From Saururus chinensis (taxonomy: Eukaryota; Streptophyta; Magnoliopsida; Piperales; Saururaceae), in NCBI GenBank assembly GCA_035235625.1, contig CP141146.1:18532501-18596500 (forward strand): DNA of 64,000 nt, given 5' to 3'. Position 1 is the stretch's first letter, and each line of letters begins with the position of its first letter. The notes beneath the pieces were generated by a model that did no database searches, was not told the DNA's origin, and saw only the letters and a list, made by a program, of their open reading frames with translations. Below are positions 22,345 to 33,795 of the stretch, piece after piece. The position numbers were made by a program, and so were the translations under genes.

Positions 22345-22545
22345 ATAGTTTTTGTGATGCTTTTGAGTAAGCGTCGCAAATACAAGCATTATTTGTGACA
22401 GGCGAGAAAAAAATGTTGCAAATATAAGTTATTTGCGAGGCATAGAAATAAGCGTCGCAAATACGTTAACTGTTGCGACGTTTCTTTATAAACGTCGCAA
22501 TATGGCTTATTTTAGCAACGCTTAATTTGCGTTGCTAAAATTCAC
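22345..22545. repeat. CACTA 2 internal cluster of GCGACGC motifs
   Basis: Inverted copies of TTTGCGACGC / GCGTCGCAAAT recur about every 40 bp. The motif variant here has TTTGCG rather than TTAGCG, as also seen in the matching part of CACTA 1 near 5700. Confidence 0.75.
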
Positions 22546-22559
22546 AGGGCTTTTTTTCG

Positions 22560-23261
22560 TTTTCCCGCACAGGCGAAAATTTGCATGCGCAAGAGAAGTA
22601 AAATACCATGTGGGCAAAATTTTGCCCGCACACTATTTATGCCGGTCCCCCCTGTCTCTCTTTGTTATCCCCTACTTGCGGGCAACTCTGGCTCTACCCG
22701 GCCGCCTCGTCCTCCGGTTCCACCCCGCCACCGCAGTCCGTGCTCAACCATAGCCTCCCTCACGTGTTGGTTCCTCCTCCTCTCCCCCTCTCCCCGGTCC
22801 CCTCTTTACCCTGAAATCCCCACCCCCCCAGAGCCGCCTCCGCCCAGAGGCATTCGGCTCCGCCCCGCCGTCTTGGCTCAGAGCCCCCGGCCCACTCCGT
22901 CTCCGCTTCCACCCTCCTCCCTCCCCCTCCCCTGTTCTCTTGAACCCCCTCTAGCAGCCTAGATCTGCCCCGCAGCCTCCTCCTCGGTTTCTGCCTCACT
23001 GCCTCCTCCTCGGTCTCCTCCCCACCGCCATCATCCCAGATCCGCTACAGCCAGAGCCGCCCCCTACCCCGGCTCCGCCTCCCCCCCATCTCCCCACTAT
23101 TCCCCTCTTCTCTGGAATCCCTAAGCCGCGGCCCCAGAGCCGCCATCGACTCCACCCCGCTGCCGCTGTCCCGGATTAGCCACCACCAGAGCCCCCCCTT
23201 CCCTCCCCCTCCCCGGTCCCCCCTTTTCTAGGGAATCCCCTTGCCGCCGTCGAGAGCCGCT
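22560..23261 (+). other. GC-rich promoter-like block of CACTA 2 (left half)
   Basis: A sharp rise in GC follows GGGCAAAATTTTGCCCGC (a perfect dyad near 22611-22632) and a TATA-like CACTATTTATGCC. The block consists of C-rich sequence with loosely repeated phrases CCCTCCCCGGTCCCC and AGAGCCGCC. Several frames are open only because the composition is skewed; I see no protein family. It resumes at 27909 beyond the inserted Gypsy-kin element. It may be the remnant 5' region of a former transposon gene or captured host promoter/exon DNA. Confidence 0.5.
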
Positions 23262-24435
23262 TGATTGTTTATAATTAAACCCTTTTGCAAGTGTACAAGG
23301 CAATTGTACTAGGATGAGTATTTAACGGTTGTTGAACTTCAGGGATAGATGAATTATTACTAAATCTAAAGAGGAATTTGCTGATTAAAAACTAGAAAGA
23401 ACTTAAACTTAAATTAAGCAAAAGAAATGAAACAACTGGTTTAAAAACAAGAGATTAATATGATAGAATTTACTTTGGAAATCGAATCCACTATAGAACC
23501 ATAACAATTCATTCACTTTTAATCCAAATCTAGTGCGAATATGAACAAGTATTCTCAGCTACAAGCTAGAATTACTTCAGAAAGAATCATTAATTAAATT
23601 CTATGGCATGAACTATCTTCGACAATAGCACGAATCATCTACACTAAATAGCTATAGGCATGACTGGTCTAATCTTAGTATAACTCATCCAAGTCATTAA
23701 TTATCTAAATATTAAAACTATTGTATGACCATCTCATCTAAATCACAGAAATTAGAATTGATGCAAATATCAAAACCATATTAATCTATCATCTAGAAGA
23801 CAATAAATCAACATAGCTTTGAATACACATGAAAAGCTCTTCCATTAAAAGGGAAATCCTTATCATACAAGTGTCATAATTCACAACTGAGATCTAAATT
23901 AAAAAAAAAAAGAAACTGAAACTTATCTATAGCTTCATCAACTCCTAAGTAAAAGAAAAGTCTAGCCTTCCATGGTAGAAGAAAGCACTTGAATGTCCAT
24001 TGAAAGCTTTGAGTTCTTCTCCATCTTCTTCTTCCTTCTTCTCTTCAGAAAATCTACTTGCTAACCTTCAATTTCGAGCCAAATATGTCTTTATATAGGC
24101 ATAAGAACCGTAGGAAGGAGTCCAATATGAAAAGGACTCAAAATTGGTTGAAACAAGGAAACTGTGCGTTATCCCATTCGAACGCCCTGCATGCTCGTTC
24201 GAACGCTTGAACTATATTTTCTTCAAAATCACATTATCCCGATTGAACGGTAAGTGAGGCCATCCAAACGCCAATGAAGAATATGCAAAATAAACCAATT
24301 TAATTCAAAACACCATAGAAGCTTTTTTTAACCTAATTAAATTTAATTTCTAATTATTTAACCTATATTAATTCTTAAATGAGACTAAAAAATAGAATAA
24401 TTAAGGGTAAAATAACGTATAAATTATACTTATCA
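23262..24435 (-). repeat. LTR of the Gypsy-kin element (full copy)
   Basis: This is bounded by TG...CA ends and followed on the internal side by the polypurine-like tract. Its outer part (about 23262-23420) is also found at 57861-58015, showing that this LTR family is dispersed. The piece contains CGTTCGAACG palindromes near 24176-24212. Confidence 0.8.
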
Positions 24436-26154
24436 AATACCCCCAAACCTATATTTTGCTAGTCCTCGAGCAAAAAAAACAAAAAAACAAAACAACTAAT
24501 CTAAAAAAGAAATAAATGACACTTTCGTAGGGAATCACGATTGCATTTAGCGTATGCAACAAGCCTTTAAACCCCTAGGTGTCCCTAGTTGGACGAGTTG
24601 TGTCTCGTGAGGGTTTGCAGCAATGACACCCACAAACATCTAAACCTAAGAAAAGAAATAAAACAAAACAAAAAAACAAAAATTCTAAAAATAATTTTCT
24701 CTTAAAAATACACAACTATTTCTAAAAAGAACCAACCACAAATACTTGACACAAGTAAATAATTTCAATCTGATCACTTTCAAGTAAGGAATCATCCATT
24801 CTATAATCTCATCTTAGAAATAATTGTGCACTACATATATACATTTCAGAAACATAAAATGTAGAAACTTTCTAGTCATACAATTTCACTCTCTATTAAC
24901 AAACATATCTAATGTGACCCATTAACCAAGCTCATTAAAGTTCACTAACTTAAAAATATAACAATAACAATCTTTCATCTTTAACATCTCATAATAAAAC
25001 CTCATGTAATAGCCATCCAATCTAAATTAAATTTAGGGAATAAGAGCATAATATACCTCAAAATATGACTTGTGCAATACTTAGTTCTATTAAGCTTTCT
25101 AAATAGTCCATGTAATAAGCATTAGGCCAGTGTCCCCAATCCATTTGGCTCAAGGCACTAGGTGTTGAAACACCCTTCAGGTTTAATAACTTGAACTATA
25201 AAGGCTATAGAACCAAGTAAGTCATAAAAGAATTTATCTCAACTTTTTACCTTTTAATGTGATCCCTTATACTTGCCTAGGCATAAGGCCCAATTACTCA
25301 GTGAAAAGAGAAACAAACCTTTACTTTTTTTTTTCATCATCATTTTTTTCAATCAATCTATATTTTTTTTCAACTCTTTTTTTTTCATTCTATTTTTTTT
25401 TTCAACACACACTTATCCCATTTTTTCAAATAATAGCCAAGCATAAAGATCTATCATAAAATATTAAAAATTACTCAATTGTCAAGTTTTAAAAAATATG
25501 CTTAGTTAAAGATATCTCACTAAGATTACAAGAAATAAATCATAAAATTATATTCCTACAAGTTTCAAGTGTGTGAAATGTGATTTAAAAATATAAGCAT
25601 AATTATCTAAGATAAAGAAAATAAAATAGAAATTACTCACTCAATCGCTTTCATCACTTAATTAATTACTTGAACTTTCTTCATGAAATTGATCTATTTA
25701 AAAACAGACATATGCTTTTAAAAGAAAATAAACGATAAAAACCACATAAAACAAAACTAAAGAAATAACAAAAAAAAAACTCTAAAACATCCTAAAAGAA
25801 AAATAAGAAAGAAAAATATCTTTCTACACCCCCAAACCTAAACTGAACATTGTCCTCGATGTTAAAGAAAGTATATACTACAATGACAAGAATAAGTAAG
25901 AGAGGGAAAAAAAAGATATCACCTGAATGCATAACTAATCCACTAATCTGAAAATGAAGTACATAGGATTGAGAAAACAAGAGAAACATACATATAAAGA
26001 GCAATTTCCCAAACCTAAAATACCAAGCTCCCAAAAAAGAGATAACAAAACAAAAATAAAAATAAAAAAACAAAGAAAAGAAAAGATAAGATAAGAAAAG
26101 AGAAAAGTAGCCCCTGCATAGCTAAATATGAGAATCATTTGCATCAGTAGAACA

Positions 26155-27237
26155 CTAGTCACTATCATCCGCATCTGCCGAAGCTGATTGGCTACGAATC
26201 AAATCAGTCAGTCCCTGTATAAGTCCCCTCATCTCAGTCATCTGAGCATCTATATGTGCAGTAAACCTCGTCTGAAGTTGTGCCTGAGAAGAATCAATGT
26301 GTGCTCTAAGACGATGCTCCATCTCAAGGAAAGAGTCATTAGCACGTGTTGGAATGTGCTGCTCAGCTGCAACCTCTGGTACACCCTCTGTGGCTGGCTC
26401 CTCCTCGTTCTCCTCGTCTAATGCTGGTGGAGGAGGACAATGTGTGATCATACGGTTTAGGGTTGCCTGAGAAATGGCCCCTAAACCGCGTCTCGTGGGT
26501 GCGTATGAAGGAAAATCCAACTGAAAGTGAAAAAAAATCCGCTCCAAAAGGAAAGGAAAAGCTAATCTAGCATCCACTAGTCCAGAGACTATATTTGCCA
26601 TCCGTGCGAAGACAAAGGAGGGAAAATCAATGTGAATCCGCTCTGCACAGCCCAGAACATAAAGAAGGCGAGCTAAGGTGTAGTCAACCTTCTCATGACG
26701 GCGGAACCATATGTCATACTCCAATATCAGATGGGCAAAACGATAGTCCCGAGTCATGAGAGAAGCTGACAATCTATATGTGAGGGATGGGCCTTGCTCC
26801 TGCCCTATAATAGTTCCCATGATAGTATACTCATCGGGAAAAGCAAAGTCATCAAAAGATGGATAGGTGAAGTTGGAGCGCGTGAGACCCATCACTGTAG
26901 CTATGAGATCTGGTGTGATAGTGATCATAATATCTCCAATGGTGCTGACAATATATCCCCTCTCATTAAGAAAAGCGGTTGCATAGAAAAATCGGACCTG
27001 TTCATGATGTACATGAGTGTCAGGGGCTGCAATCTCTGAGAAAAAGGAGCACCAATCATCTTGCTCCATAAGCCATGACTAGGCAGCAGTAATGGTGGGG
27101 ACAAACTCCACCTGTCGCTCATAAACAATAGCACGACGAGGTCGATCAGCAGTAGCGGTAGTAGAAGATGAAGCATGCGAAGTAGAGGGGGCGCCCTTCC
27201 TCTTCTTCGGAGCTTTAGAACGAGAACCATGTGCCAT
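26155..27237 (-). CDS. Gypsy-kin element ORF, putative plant transposon protein (Transposase_32-like)
   Basis: The long open part (27069 back to 26155, 304 codons) resembles the putative plant transposon protein domain found as an extra ORF in TAT-like Gypsy elements and their non-autonomous kin. Landmarks in order are LNERGYIVSTIGDIMITITP, RFAHLILEYDIWFRRHEKVD, ARLLYVLGCAERIHIDFPSF and, toward the C terminus, a glutamate-rich linker, then MEHRLRAHIDSSQAQLQTRF, a likely short coiled coil. A basic, serine-rich coding stretch (KAPKKRKGAP) lies just upstream, up to 27237. The biochemical role of this protein is not established. The related copy at 17825 shares the central part. This belongs to a fossil element and should not be read as a host gene. 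Confidence 0.7.
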
Positions 27238-27913
27238 AGGTTTGCAAAAAGCTCAAAAAGAAGTGCTAACAGTGATGGTGAAGTGACTGAAAAGCAAGAA
27301 AAAATTTTTTTGTACAGCCCAATAATGTCAAATTACGAAAATACCCATGTAAAAAAATGATTAGAAATGTCCCAAATTAAAGTATGATATGTACAAGTAA
27401 AAATTGAGCATCTTTCGTAAAGCAAGTACAAAAAAAAGGGTTCATTAAAGCCTCAAAAATTTAAATTTTTGATAAAAATAGTGCAGACTGTAAAATCCGA
27501 AATCCACCATAAATAATGCAGTAATCAGTCAATGAAATGGAACCAAATCATCAATATAAGATATACAAGATGTGTCTAACAAATTTCCACAAAAAATTGC
27601 ATCGGATTTGGTCAAGAATTGAAAGAAATTTTCAAAAATCGAATTTGGGACTTACCGGGTAAACAGAGGAACAACGTGAAATAGAGGGCGTTTCAGCTCA
27701 AATGGACTCCGGAAATGGATTCTACATGAAAAATCGGAGAGGAGGGATGAAGAATATACAAAATAAGCCAATTTAATTCAAAACACCATAGAAGCTTTTT
27801 CTAACATAATTAAATTTAATTTCTAATTATTTAACCTATATTAACTCTTAAATGAGACTAGAAAATAGACTAATTAAGGGTAAAATAACGTATAAATTAT
27901 ACTTATCACCGCT

Positions 27914-28345
27914 ACCGCCTCCAGCTCGCTGCCTCTATCTCCCCCCTCCTCCCTCCCCCTCCCCCTCCCCGGTCCCCTCACCACCGCCTTTGGCTCCACC
28001 CCTCCAGCTCCGCCCCGCTACCACCGTCCCAGCCCCCCTCTACCCGGTGCTCCCCCACCCTACACCAGTTCCCCCCTCTCCCCGGCTCCCCCTCTGAAAA
28101 ACAGAGGGGAAGGAGGGGACCCCGAGAGACGTTGCCTCTCTCCCCTCCCCCCTTTGGGTTACGGCGGGAGCCCCACCCCTTCCTTCCCGCTCCACCCTCT
28201 CTCTCATGTCCCGAGAGAGAGGGCACCAGGTTCCGACTCCCCACAGGAACCCAGTGCTCCCCCCTGGCCCTAGGAGGGATAGATAGGATTGTTCGGATTC
28301 CAATGAGGAGCCAGAATCCGGCCCCTCTCCCCTCCTAGGGCTCAC
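27914..28345. other. GC-rich block of CACTA 2 (right half)
   Basis: This continues the block at 22560-23261 across the inserted element, joined by the CCGCT duplication. C-rich phrases such as CCCTCCCCGGTCCCCTC recur. A self-complementary pair TCTCTCGGG / CCCGAGAGA lies near 28113-28124 and 28209-28218. No protein family is recognised. Confidence 0.5.
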
Positions 28346-28379
28346 CATCGGAACAATTTTTTTTAAAATTTTTAAGGTT

Positions 28380-28852
28380 TTTAGTGATGCATTTAAAAGC
28401 GTCGTTAAAGCCTTTTAATTTTTTATTTTATTTTTCTTATTAGCAACGCTTGGTAAAGCGTCACTAATACATGTATTTTAATTTTTCTTATATTAGCAAC
28501 TCTTAAAAAGCATCGCTAATAAGATCTTTTTTATTTTTTTAAATAGTTTTTTGCTTTAGCAACGTATATATAACATCGCTAATAATTATTATTAGCGACA
28601 CAATAATGAAGCGTCGCTAGTAATTTTATTATTAAGGACGTAATTGTTTTATTAGTGACGTATCAATATACATTGCTAATAGTGCCTACTAGCGAAGCTT
28701 TTTTTTTATGAGTCGCTAATAGGCAATAATGATGACACTTTTTGCGACGCTTATAGCGACATTATTTATGCATCGCTAATAGTCATTAGCGACACTTATA
28801 GGACTATTAGTGATGCATAAATGTGTCGCTAAAAGTCCTTTTTGTTGTAGTG
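28380..28852. repeat. CACTA 2 right subterminal array and terminus
   Basis: Alternating TTAGCGACGCT and AGCGTCGCTAATA motifs, many with deamination-type changes, lead to the terminal CCTTTTTGTTGTAGTG. The last pair (TTAGTGATGCATAAATGTGTCGCTAA) is only about 20 bp from the end. Confidence 0.85.
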
Positions 28853-28855
28853 TGT

Positions 28856-30100
28856 ATCATTTTTAAACTCTTTAAAATTTGCCTTTATGTGCAAATGTGA
28901 TATCAATGGTAGAAGAATGGAGGGAAAAAATTTTAGGCACAACCTTTTGAAGCCCCTTATGTCGATATGAGATATTGTGACATGTATCATATTCATAAGT
29001 ACCTTCTCCCTTAATTGACTTAAGAATCATTCCAATTAGGGTAATTCTCTTTTGTTACTATCCCCAAAGCTAGAGGAAATAACCCCTTGTTCACGTCTGT
29101 AGTTATTGTTGCCATAAGAGATTTAGGATAGTTGTCATACAAATGACTCGTATCAACACCAATCACCGAGATGCAATGCCCAAACCCCAATATAGATGGC
29201 CCAAATGCCCAAAACATACGCTTAAATCTCCGATGCGGGCTACCTTCCACTTCATCATATTCCAACTCATATATGGTACCAAGATTCACATCTTATATTG
29301 ACTTGAGGTACATTAGCAACAATTTGTCTGATTTAACCCAATCCCCATAAAATAGCTTTTATGGCCATATTCCTTTATGCCCATGCCTTTTTATAAGAAA
29401 TGTCCATGTGGAATCTCTCTTTTATTCTTTGAATAATATCACATGGTGTGATATTTAATTAGATTGGATGGCAGACATTATGACCTTGCAAACAAACGAT
29501 GTACTACACTACTTGTATCAGTGTTAAGATGGTCATTCCTACAAGTGTGGTCCCCACTGTATGTCTTCAATTTAAAGCAACCTACATCCCTTTTCATTTA
29601 TCCAAACTCTCAATGGGCAAGCACTATCCATGCATTTAAATGTATATTATGACGTATTTGGACCTAGAACCTTGTATTGGACATGATTCGTAATTGAAAA
29701 CCCTGTCAAAGTCGTGATGAATGCCTCTCTATCCTCAAATATTCATCCAACATATAATTCTTCTTCATTTTGTTGCTCCATATCCATACTTTAATTAACT
29801 GCCTCATCTATTTGCTTATATGTGATATGTGCATTGATTGGCTTCTCCTCATCATAGTATGGCAGCTCATCCTCTTCAACATTCATGTCATTGGTGACAA
29901 TTGCATTGTCTACCACATCCTCTCTACTAACACCTTCTTCCTTCATACCATACTCCTCATCACTAGTTTCACCAATATTATCTTCTCCTTCATTGCCCTC
30001 ATTCATATCAATGTCAACATCATGGACATGGGCTCCCCTACACATAAATAGCACACATGTATTGAATTTTGTGTTACATAAAAACTTGTTCAATAACTAA
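28856..30100 (-). pseudogene. MULE (Mutator-like) transposase, N-terminal and catalytic part
   Basis: Reading leftwards on the minus strand: an acidic stretch (about 30093-29791), then a MuDR-type DNA-binding region around 29775-29590 (REAFITTLTGFSI, then CMDSACPLRVW), then DISYKKAW near 29405, then the MULE transposase domain in an open run at 29289-29020 (RRFKRMFWAFGPSILGFGHC, VIGVDTSHLY, LFPLALGIVTKENYPNW). The aspartate of the VIGVDTSHLY motif corresponds to the first catalytic Asp. The gene is split by CACTA 2 after 28856 and continues at 20815. Several stops and frame changes show it is a pseudogene. I did not find terminal inverted repeats for this MULE. Confidence 0.85.
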
Positions 30101-31500
30101 AATTGCTATAATTATTTATAAATATATAATTCACCTTGGATTAGATTTATAGGAGTAATGAAAGCCCATCAAGGTTTGTGTGTCAAACTATGCACCACCT
30201 TGTGACATTCCAAGGCTAATTGTTTCATGTGCTTGAGTTGTATACCTTACGTATTATAGAAAAATCCAAAACTTTAATCTCATTATTTTTATCAACAATT
30301 AAAATATTCACATAGAGAAATCTTAAGAAACCTTACCTCCAACTAGGTCCACTTCCATTGTCGATAGGTGCAGACAACTTATGGTGTTTGTTCAACACTA
30401 CTGAAACAAACAAATTATCATTTGCATTGTCATCCATTGGCATTTGCATGCACCTTCCACTACGAGCATTTCTTTGAGAGTTCCTTTGGGAGCTCCTACT
30501 TACACCCCACCCTTCACTTTCAAAACTTCTTTTTTGAGAAATAGCTCGAACAATACTTGAGACGAATGATGAAACTTTTGTCTAAATGAAGTCTCATCCT
30601 CTAAATGTAGTAGAGTCAATCTCGATCTAAATATCAATAGGTGACACTTTATTTTAATTTTCCATCTCTTTTGATCTCACTACACTTTGCTAGCCACTTG
30701 TATCTCAAGTTCATCATAATTAGAAGGCTTGATGATGAATAATCCCTTTGATACCCCTTCATGGTGAAGTATAAAACTAATCATTTCTCCCACTATGTCC
30801 ATGCACTAGATCACAATCTTCCATCAAGAAGTATTGACTTAATTCATAACCATTTCTTCTTTTTGATGAGAATTCCCACACTTTTAATACCCAATACATG
30901 TAAAAATGGATTCTATGAATGCCCATAAAATTTAATAATTCAGTATGTTTCATCTTATGAGAGTCACAGAAATTTTAACAAAAAATTATAATGTTCATGT
31001 GTGTTATGTTATAAGCTTGAATGTAGGATATAAAAAAATTATAATATAAGCAAAAAAATTATAATATAAGCATCGTCCTCGACATGACAAAATACAAGTT
31101 GGTGACCATAAATGGACCATAAATTTTTAAATGTATCAATAGCTTGCTTCAAGACAACCTTTTTGAGATAGTAGAATATAATGCCAAACTACATTTATGC
31201 AAAAATGAAGAAATCAGTTGCATTTGTAGTTAGGGATTCAGACCAAAAATGAAGAAATCAATAGCAGTAAATGGACCATAAATTTTTAACTGTATCAAGT
31301 GCTTGCTTCAAGACAACCTTTTTGAGATAGTAGAATATAATACCAAACTACATTTAGGCAAAAATGAAGAAATCAAAAAACGTTAATAAAAATTTATGTG
31401 TAATTATAAAAAAAGTGAACACTTTGTATGGAAAATTATCCAAACCATTTCTAATCATCCCCTCACATTTCTATTTTATATGAAAAATCATCCAAACTAT
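30101..31500. other. AT-rich flank of the MULE, with a two-copy repeat
   Basis: There is no clear coding sequence. It may hold the 5' non-coding part of the MULE. A 110-bp stretch at 31107-31216 (GGACCATAAATTTTTAA...GCAAAAATGAAGAAATCA) is repeated at 31269-31374 with a few changes, giving a tandem duplication with a period of about 160 bp. A smaller duplication, AAAAAATTATAATATAAGC, occurs at about 31033 and 31052. Confidence 0.5.
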
Positions 31501-31819
31501 GGAACATACCATCAAGGCGCCAGTCTTTTTGTATTTAAGATTACAATCATCAATTTTAAAATGTAGCGTTAGTCATTTAGGATTTGAAGTGCACATTTTA
31601 GAGTGTAGTGTTAATTGTTCAGGATTTTACGCACACATTTTAAATTACCCCGTAGTCAATACACCAACAATTTTGAAACTCATGCATCCCAAAACCCACC
31701 CTCCACAGCAAAAGAGCCTTCACCTGTGCATTTTCAATTTCAACCCCAACCCATCCGATTTGAAAATGCACACATCAGGCTAATTAATTATTTGGACACT
31801 CTCACCTACACTCTTCTTC

Positions 31820-32200
31820 AATGGCCATCCCAGGAAATAGGACAAGCCCCACTCCCTCCTACTCTCATTCCCTCTCCTCCTCTTCCTTATCTTATTCTAA
31901 GCCCCTTCCCCTCTTCTACCCCCTGCCCGTTATCCTCGCTTATCTCTCTCATCTTCCCATCCTTCCTCAACTGCCCCTTATATTGCCTCGCTGCCCCCGT
32001 CATCTCCTGCCTCGTTGAGGGCATGCGCCACCCCTTCTTCTACTTCCTCCCCAATAAGCCCCACAAGAACATCGAGAATTTGAGTAAATTTGCAATAACA
32101 TCTTCCTCATCCGGGCCGCCCACCTGGTCACCGTCTTCGATGTCGGTGGATCCAATTGATCTCGGAACATCATTCAACATGGTGAATGGATTTTTTTGAA
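31820..32200 (+). other. possible exon or gene fragment of unknown function
   Basis: A CT-rich then GC-richer block opens with ATGGCCATCCCAGGAAATAG at 31820. Two frames are open over parts of it, and one reads GMRHPFFYFLPNKPHKNIEN near 32019-32080. Composition shifts back to AT-rich at 32195, next to GTGAATGG, a possible donor. I do not recognise the protein. It could be a first exon of a host gene, a captured fragment or chance. The following 1.2 kb (32200-33400) shows no coding signal. Confidence 0.25.
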
Positions 32201-33409
32201 AATAAGTCTTCTTTATAGTCGATTTGGTCTTAGGGTTTTGTGTGCTTGCTTGATCTGATTATAGGGAAACAAATTTAATGCTTATGTTGGATGAGTCATG
32301 TAAGGAATTGGGCATGAACTTTTTTCTCTTGTCAATGATTTCTTAGTTTGATTTAAGTGCTTTCTTTTCTTGAAATAAATTTAATTTATGTATGGACATT
32401 GTATATGTAAGAAATGTGTAACCACATGGTGCATTCATATCACTGCACACTGGAGATCATGAACTAATTGATGTGGATATATCAATTTTTTTGCTCTTTG
32501 AACTTGGTCAATTGAAGCATAATTTTGGAGTAGATGATAAATTTGAATCAGCTGGTTTTTAGACTTTGATAATCTTAATTTTTAGTTTCGGGTCTTATTT
32601 AGCATGCAAGGGCAGGGTACTTTTTTAGCAAAATCAATTACCAAAATTTTGTTTTTTTGAAACGTGGATTCACTAGAAAGGAGACCACAAATCATACAAC
32701 AACATGCATATTTAGGGCTTGAAGTAAATACCATTAGTGATGTGTTGTGGATAAGTATTGTACTTTTTGCGTAAAGTTGAGCTTATAAGAGTTCTTATGG
32801 ATTACATGTCCTGTACAAATTTGCAAAATACAGGATAGAGGTTTGGTTTTGCAGTTTATTATTGAATGAACTCACAAATTGTATAATTATGTCATTCAAG
32901 AGTGTGAGGTTTCGACCAAAATCATATAGGAAGGTGAAAAAATAGCTGGAACAAGATTATGGAGAACTGTGACTGCATAGATGCCCCTTTTGATAGTGAA
33001 ATTTGAAATTTATAAGCTTCTTCTTGTCGATCTTTTCAAACAGAGAGTACTTTCCATCTTACATCCTTGAATTGATATTTCATATTTATGCAGCGAGGAA
33101 TAAGAGTGACATTGTATAGTGAGTGGTTGAAGAAATGTTAGTTGAAGAGTTGGAACTTCAGTGCATTGTGATATGGAATAAAATCTATGCTAATTTAATC
33201 AATGATTGAAGAAATGCTCGTATATAGACCACCTTAATTATTTTTGTAACTTTTATGTGTATGTTATGAATTGTATGCTCACATTGAATTATCAATGAGG
33301 TGTCTTGTTTCAATCTACTTCCATGTGATTCACATTAAAGCCCAATTCTATGTTAGATGTCATCCTGTATATTTAATAATTTATTATCTAGCTTTTGAGA
33401 CAGAAGAGG
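32200..33409. other. AT-rich sequence without recognisable features
   Basis: No terminal repeats, tandem repeats or protein signatures are seen. Composition is like an intron or 3' flank. Confidence 0.4.
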
Positions 33410-33542
33410 GTTGATGTTTTGTATGTGTTATAGATTAGCCTTTTTATATCTATCTATGTACTATATATTAACCTTTTATTTTTATTATCTTATTGTGAAC
33501 GAATCATTTATTTGTACTTATTCAACAAAGATATGTCGATTA

Positions 33543-33614
<72 letters not shown>

Positions 33615-33795
33615 TATTGTTTTTGGTAAAAGTTTGATTATGTCGTGTATTCTGAAAACTCAAGATTCTGGTCTATATTATGAAACCGAGCATCTAAAAT
33701 GTAGCATTTTGATCTGCATTCTGAAATTAAGAATATGAAATGCAACAGTCAAAAATATAGAATGGCTAACACCTTGCATTAACATTGCCATTCAG
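33410..33795 (+). repeat. diverged dispersed repeat, copy 2, with a (TA)33 microsatellite
   Basis: This is the partner of 6390-6715. It carries 33 uninterrupted TA units at 33547-33612, located where copy 1 has ordinary AT-rich text. Downstream landmarks GTCGTGTATTCTGAAAACTCAAGATTCTGG and AAAATATAGAATGGC match copy 1. Confidence 0.6.
33547..33612. repeat. (TA)33 microsatellite
   Basis: Sixty-six bases of perfect TA alternation. It is likely polymorphic in length and able to extrude as a cruciform. Confidence 0.95.

Larger units (their letters stand above)
23262..27908 (-). mobile_element. non-autonomous Ty3/Gypsy-kin (TAT-like) element, TSD CCGCT
   Basis: The element lies in minus orientation between CCGCT at 23257-23261 and CCGCT at 27909-27913. 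Its ends read TGATTG...CTTATCA on the + strand, giving TG...CA termini. A repeat of the end is found on both sides: a long copy at 23262-24435 (about 1.17 kb) and a short copy at about 27741-27908. Next to the long copy, in minus sense, is a polypurine-like GGTTTGGGGGTATT, as expected before a 3' LTR. By hand count the roughly 160 bp shared by the two ends differ at 7 positions, so the insertion is fairly young. It carries one ORF and no pol. It looks broken at one end. Confidence 0.85.
20819..28852. mobile_element. CACTA transposon 2 (complete ends, TSD TGT), inserted in a MULE
   Basis: The left end reads CACTATAACAAAACGTAGTA and the right end GTCCTTTTTGTTGTAGTG, an inverted pair. TGT at 20816-20818 is repeated at 28853-28855, the 3-bp duplication expected for CACTA. 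Flanking sequence on both sides is MULE transposase in continuous order, so the insertion site is certain. Inside are subterminal TTAGCGACGCT arrays, purine tracts, an AT-rich block and a GC-rich block, but no transposase, so the element is non-autonomous. A Gypsy-kin element (23262-27908) is inserted in its GC-rich block. Without that insertion the element is about 3.4 kb, close to CACTA 3. Confidence 0.93.

Noticed and set aside
22108-22389. Serine/proline/leucine-rich ORFs on the minus strand
   Set aside because: They are translations of a GA/CT low-complexity tract in CACTA 2, not genes. The same applies to 44624-44926 and 45040-45309 in CACTA 3.
22585-22962. Proline-rich ORFs in the GC-rich block
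   Set aside because: Several overlapping frames are open at once because of C-rich composition, and none has a domain or consistent codon use.
33411-33629. 72-residue ORF ending in an isoleucine/tyrosine run
   Set aside because: It is the (TA)n microsatellite read in frame.
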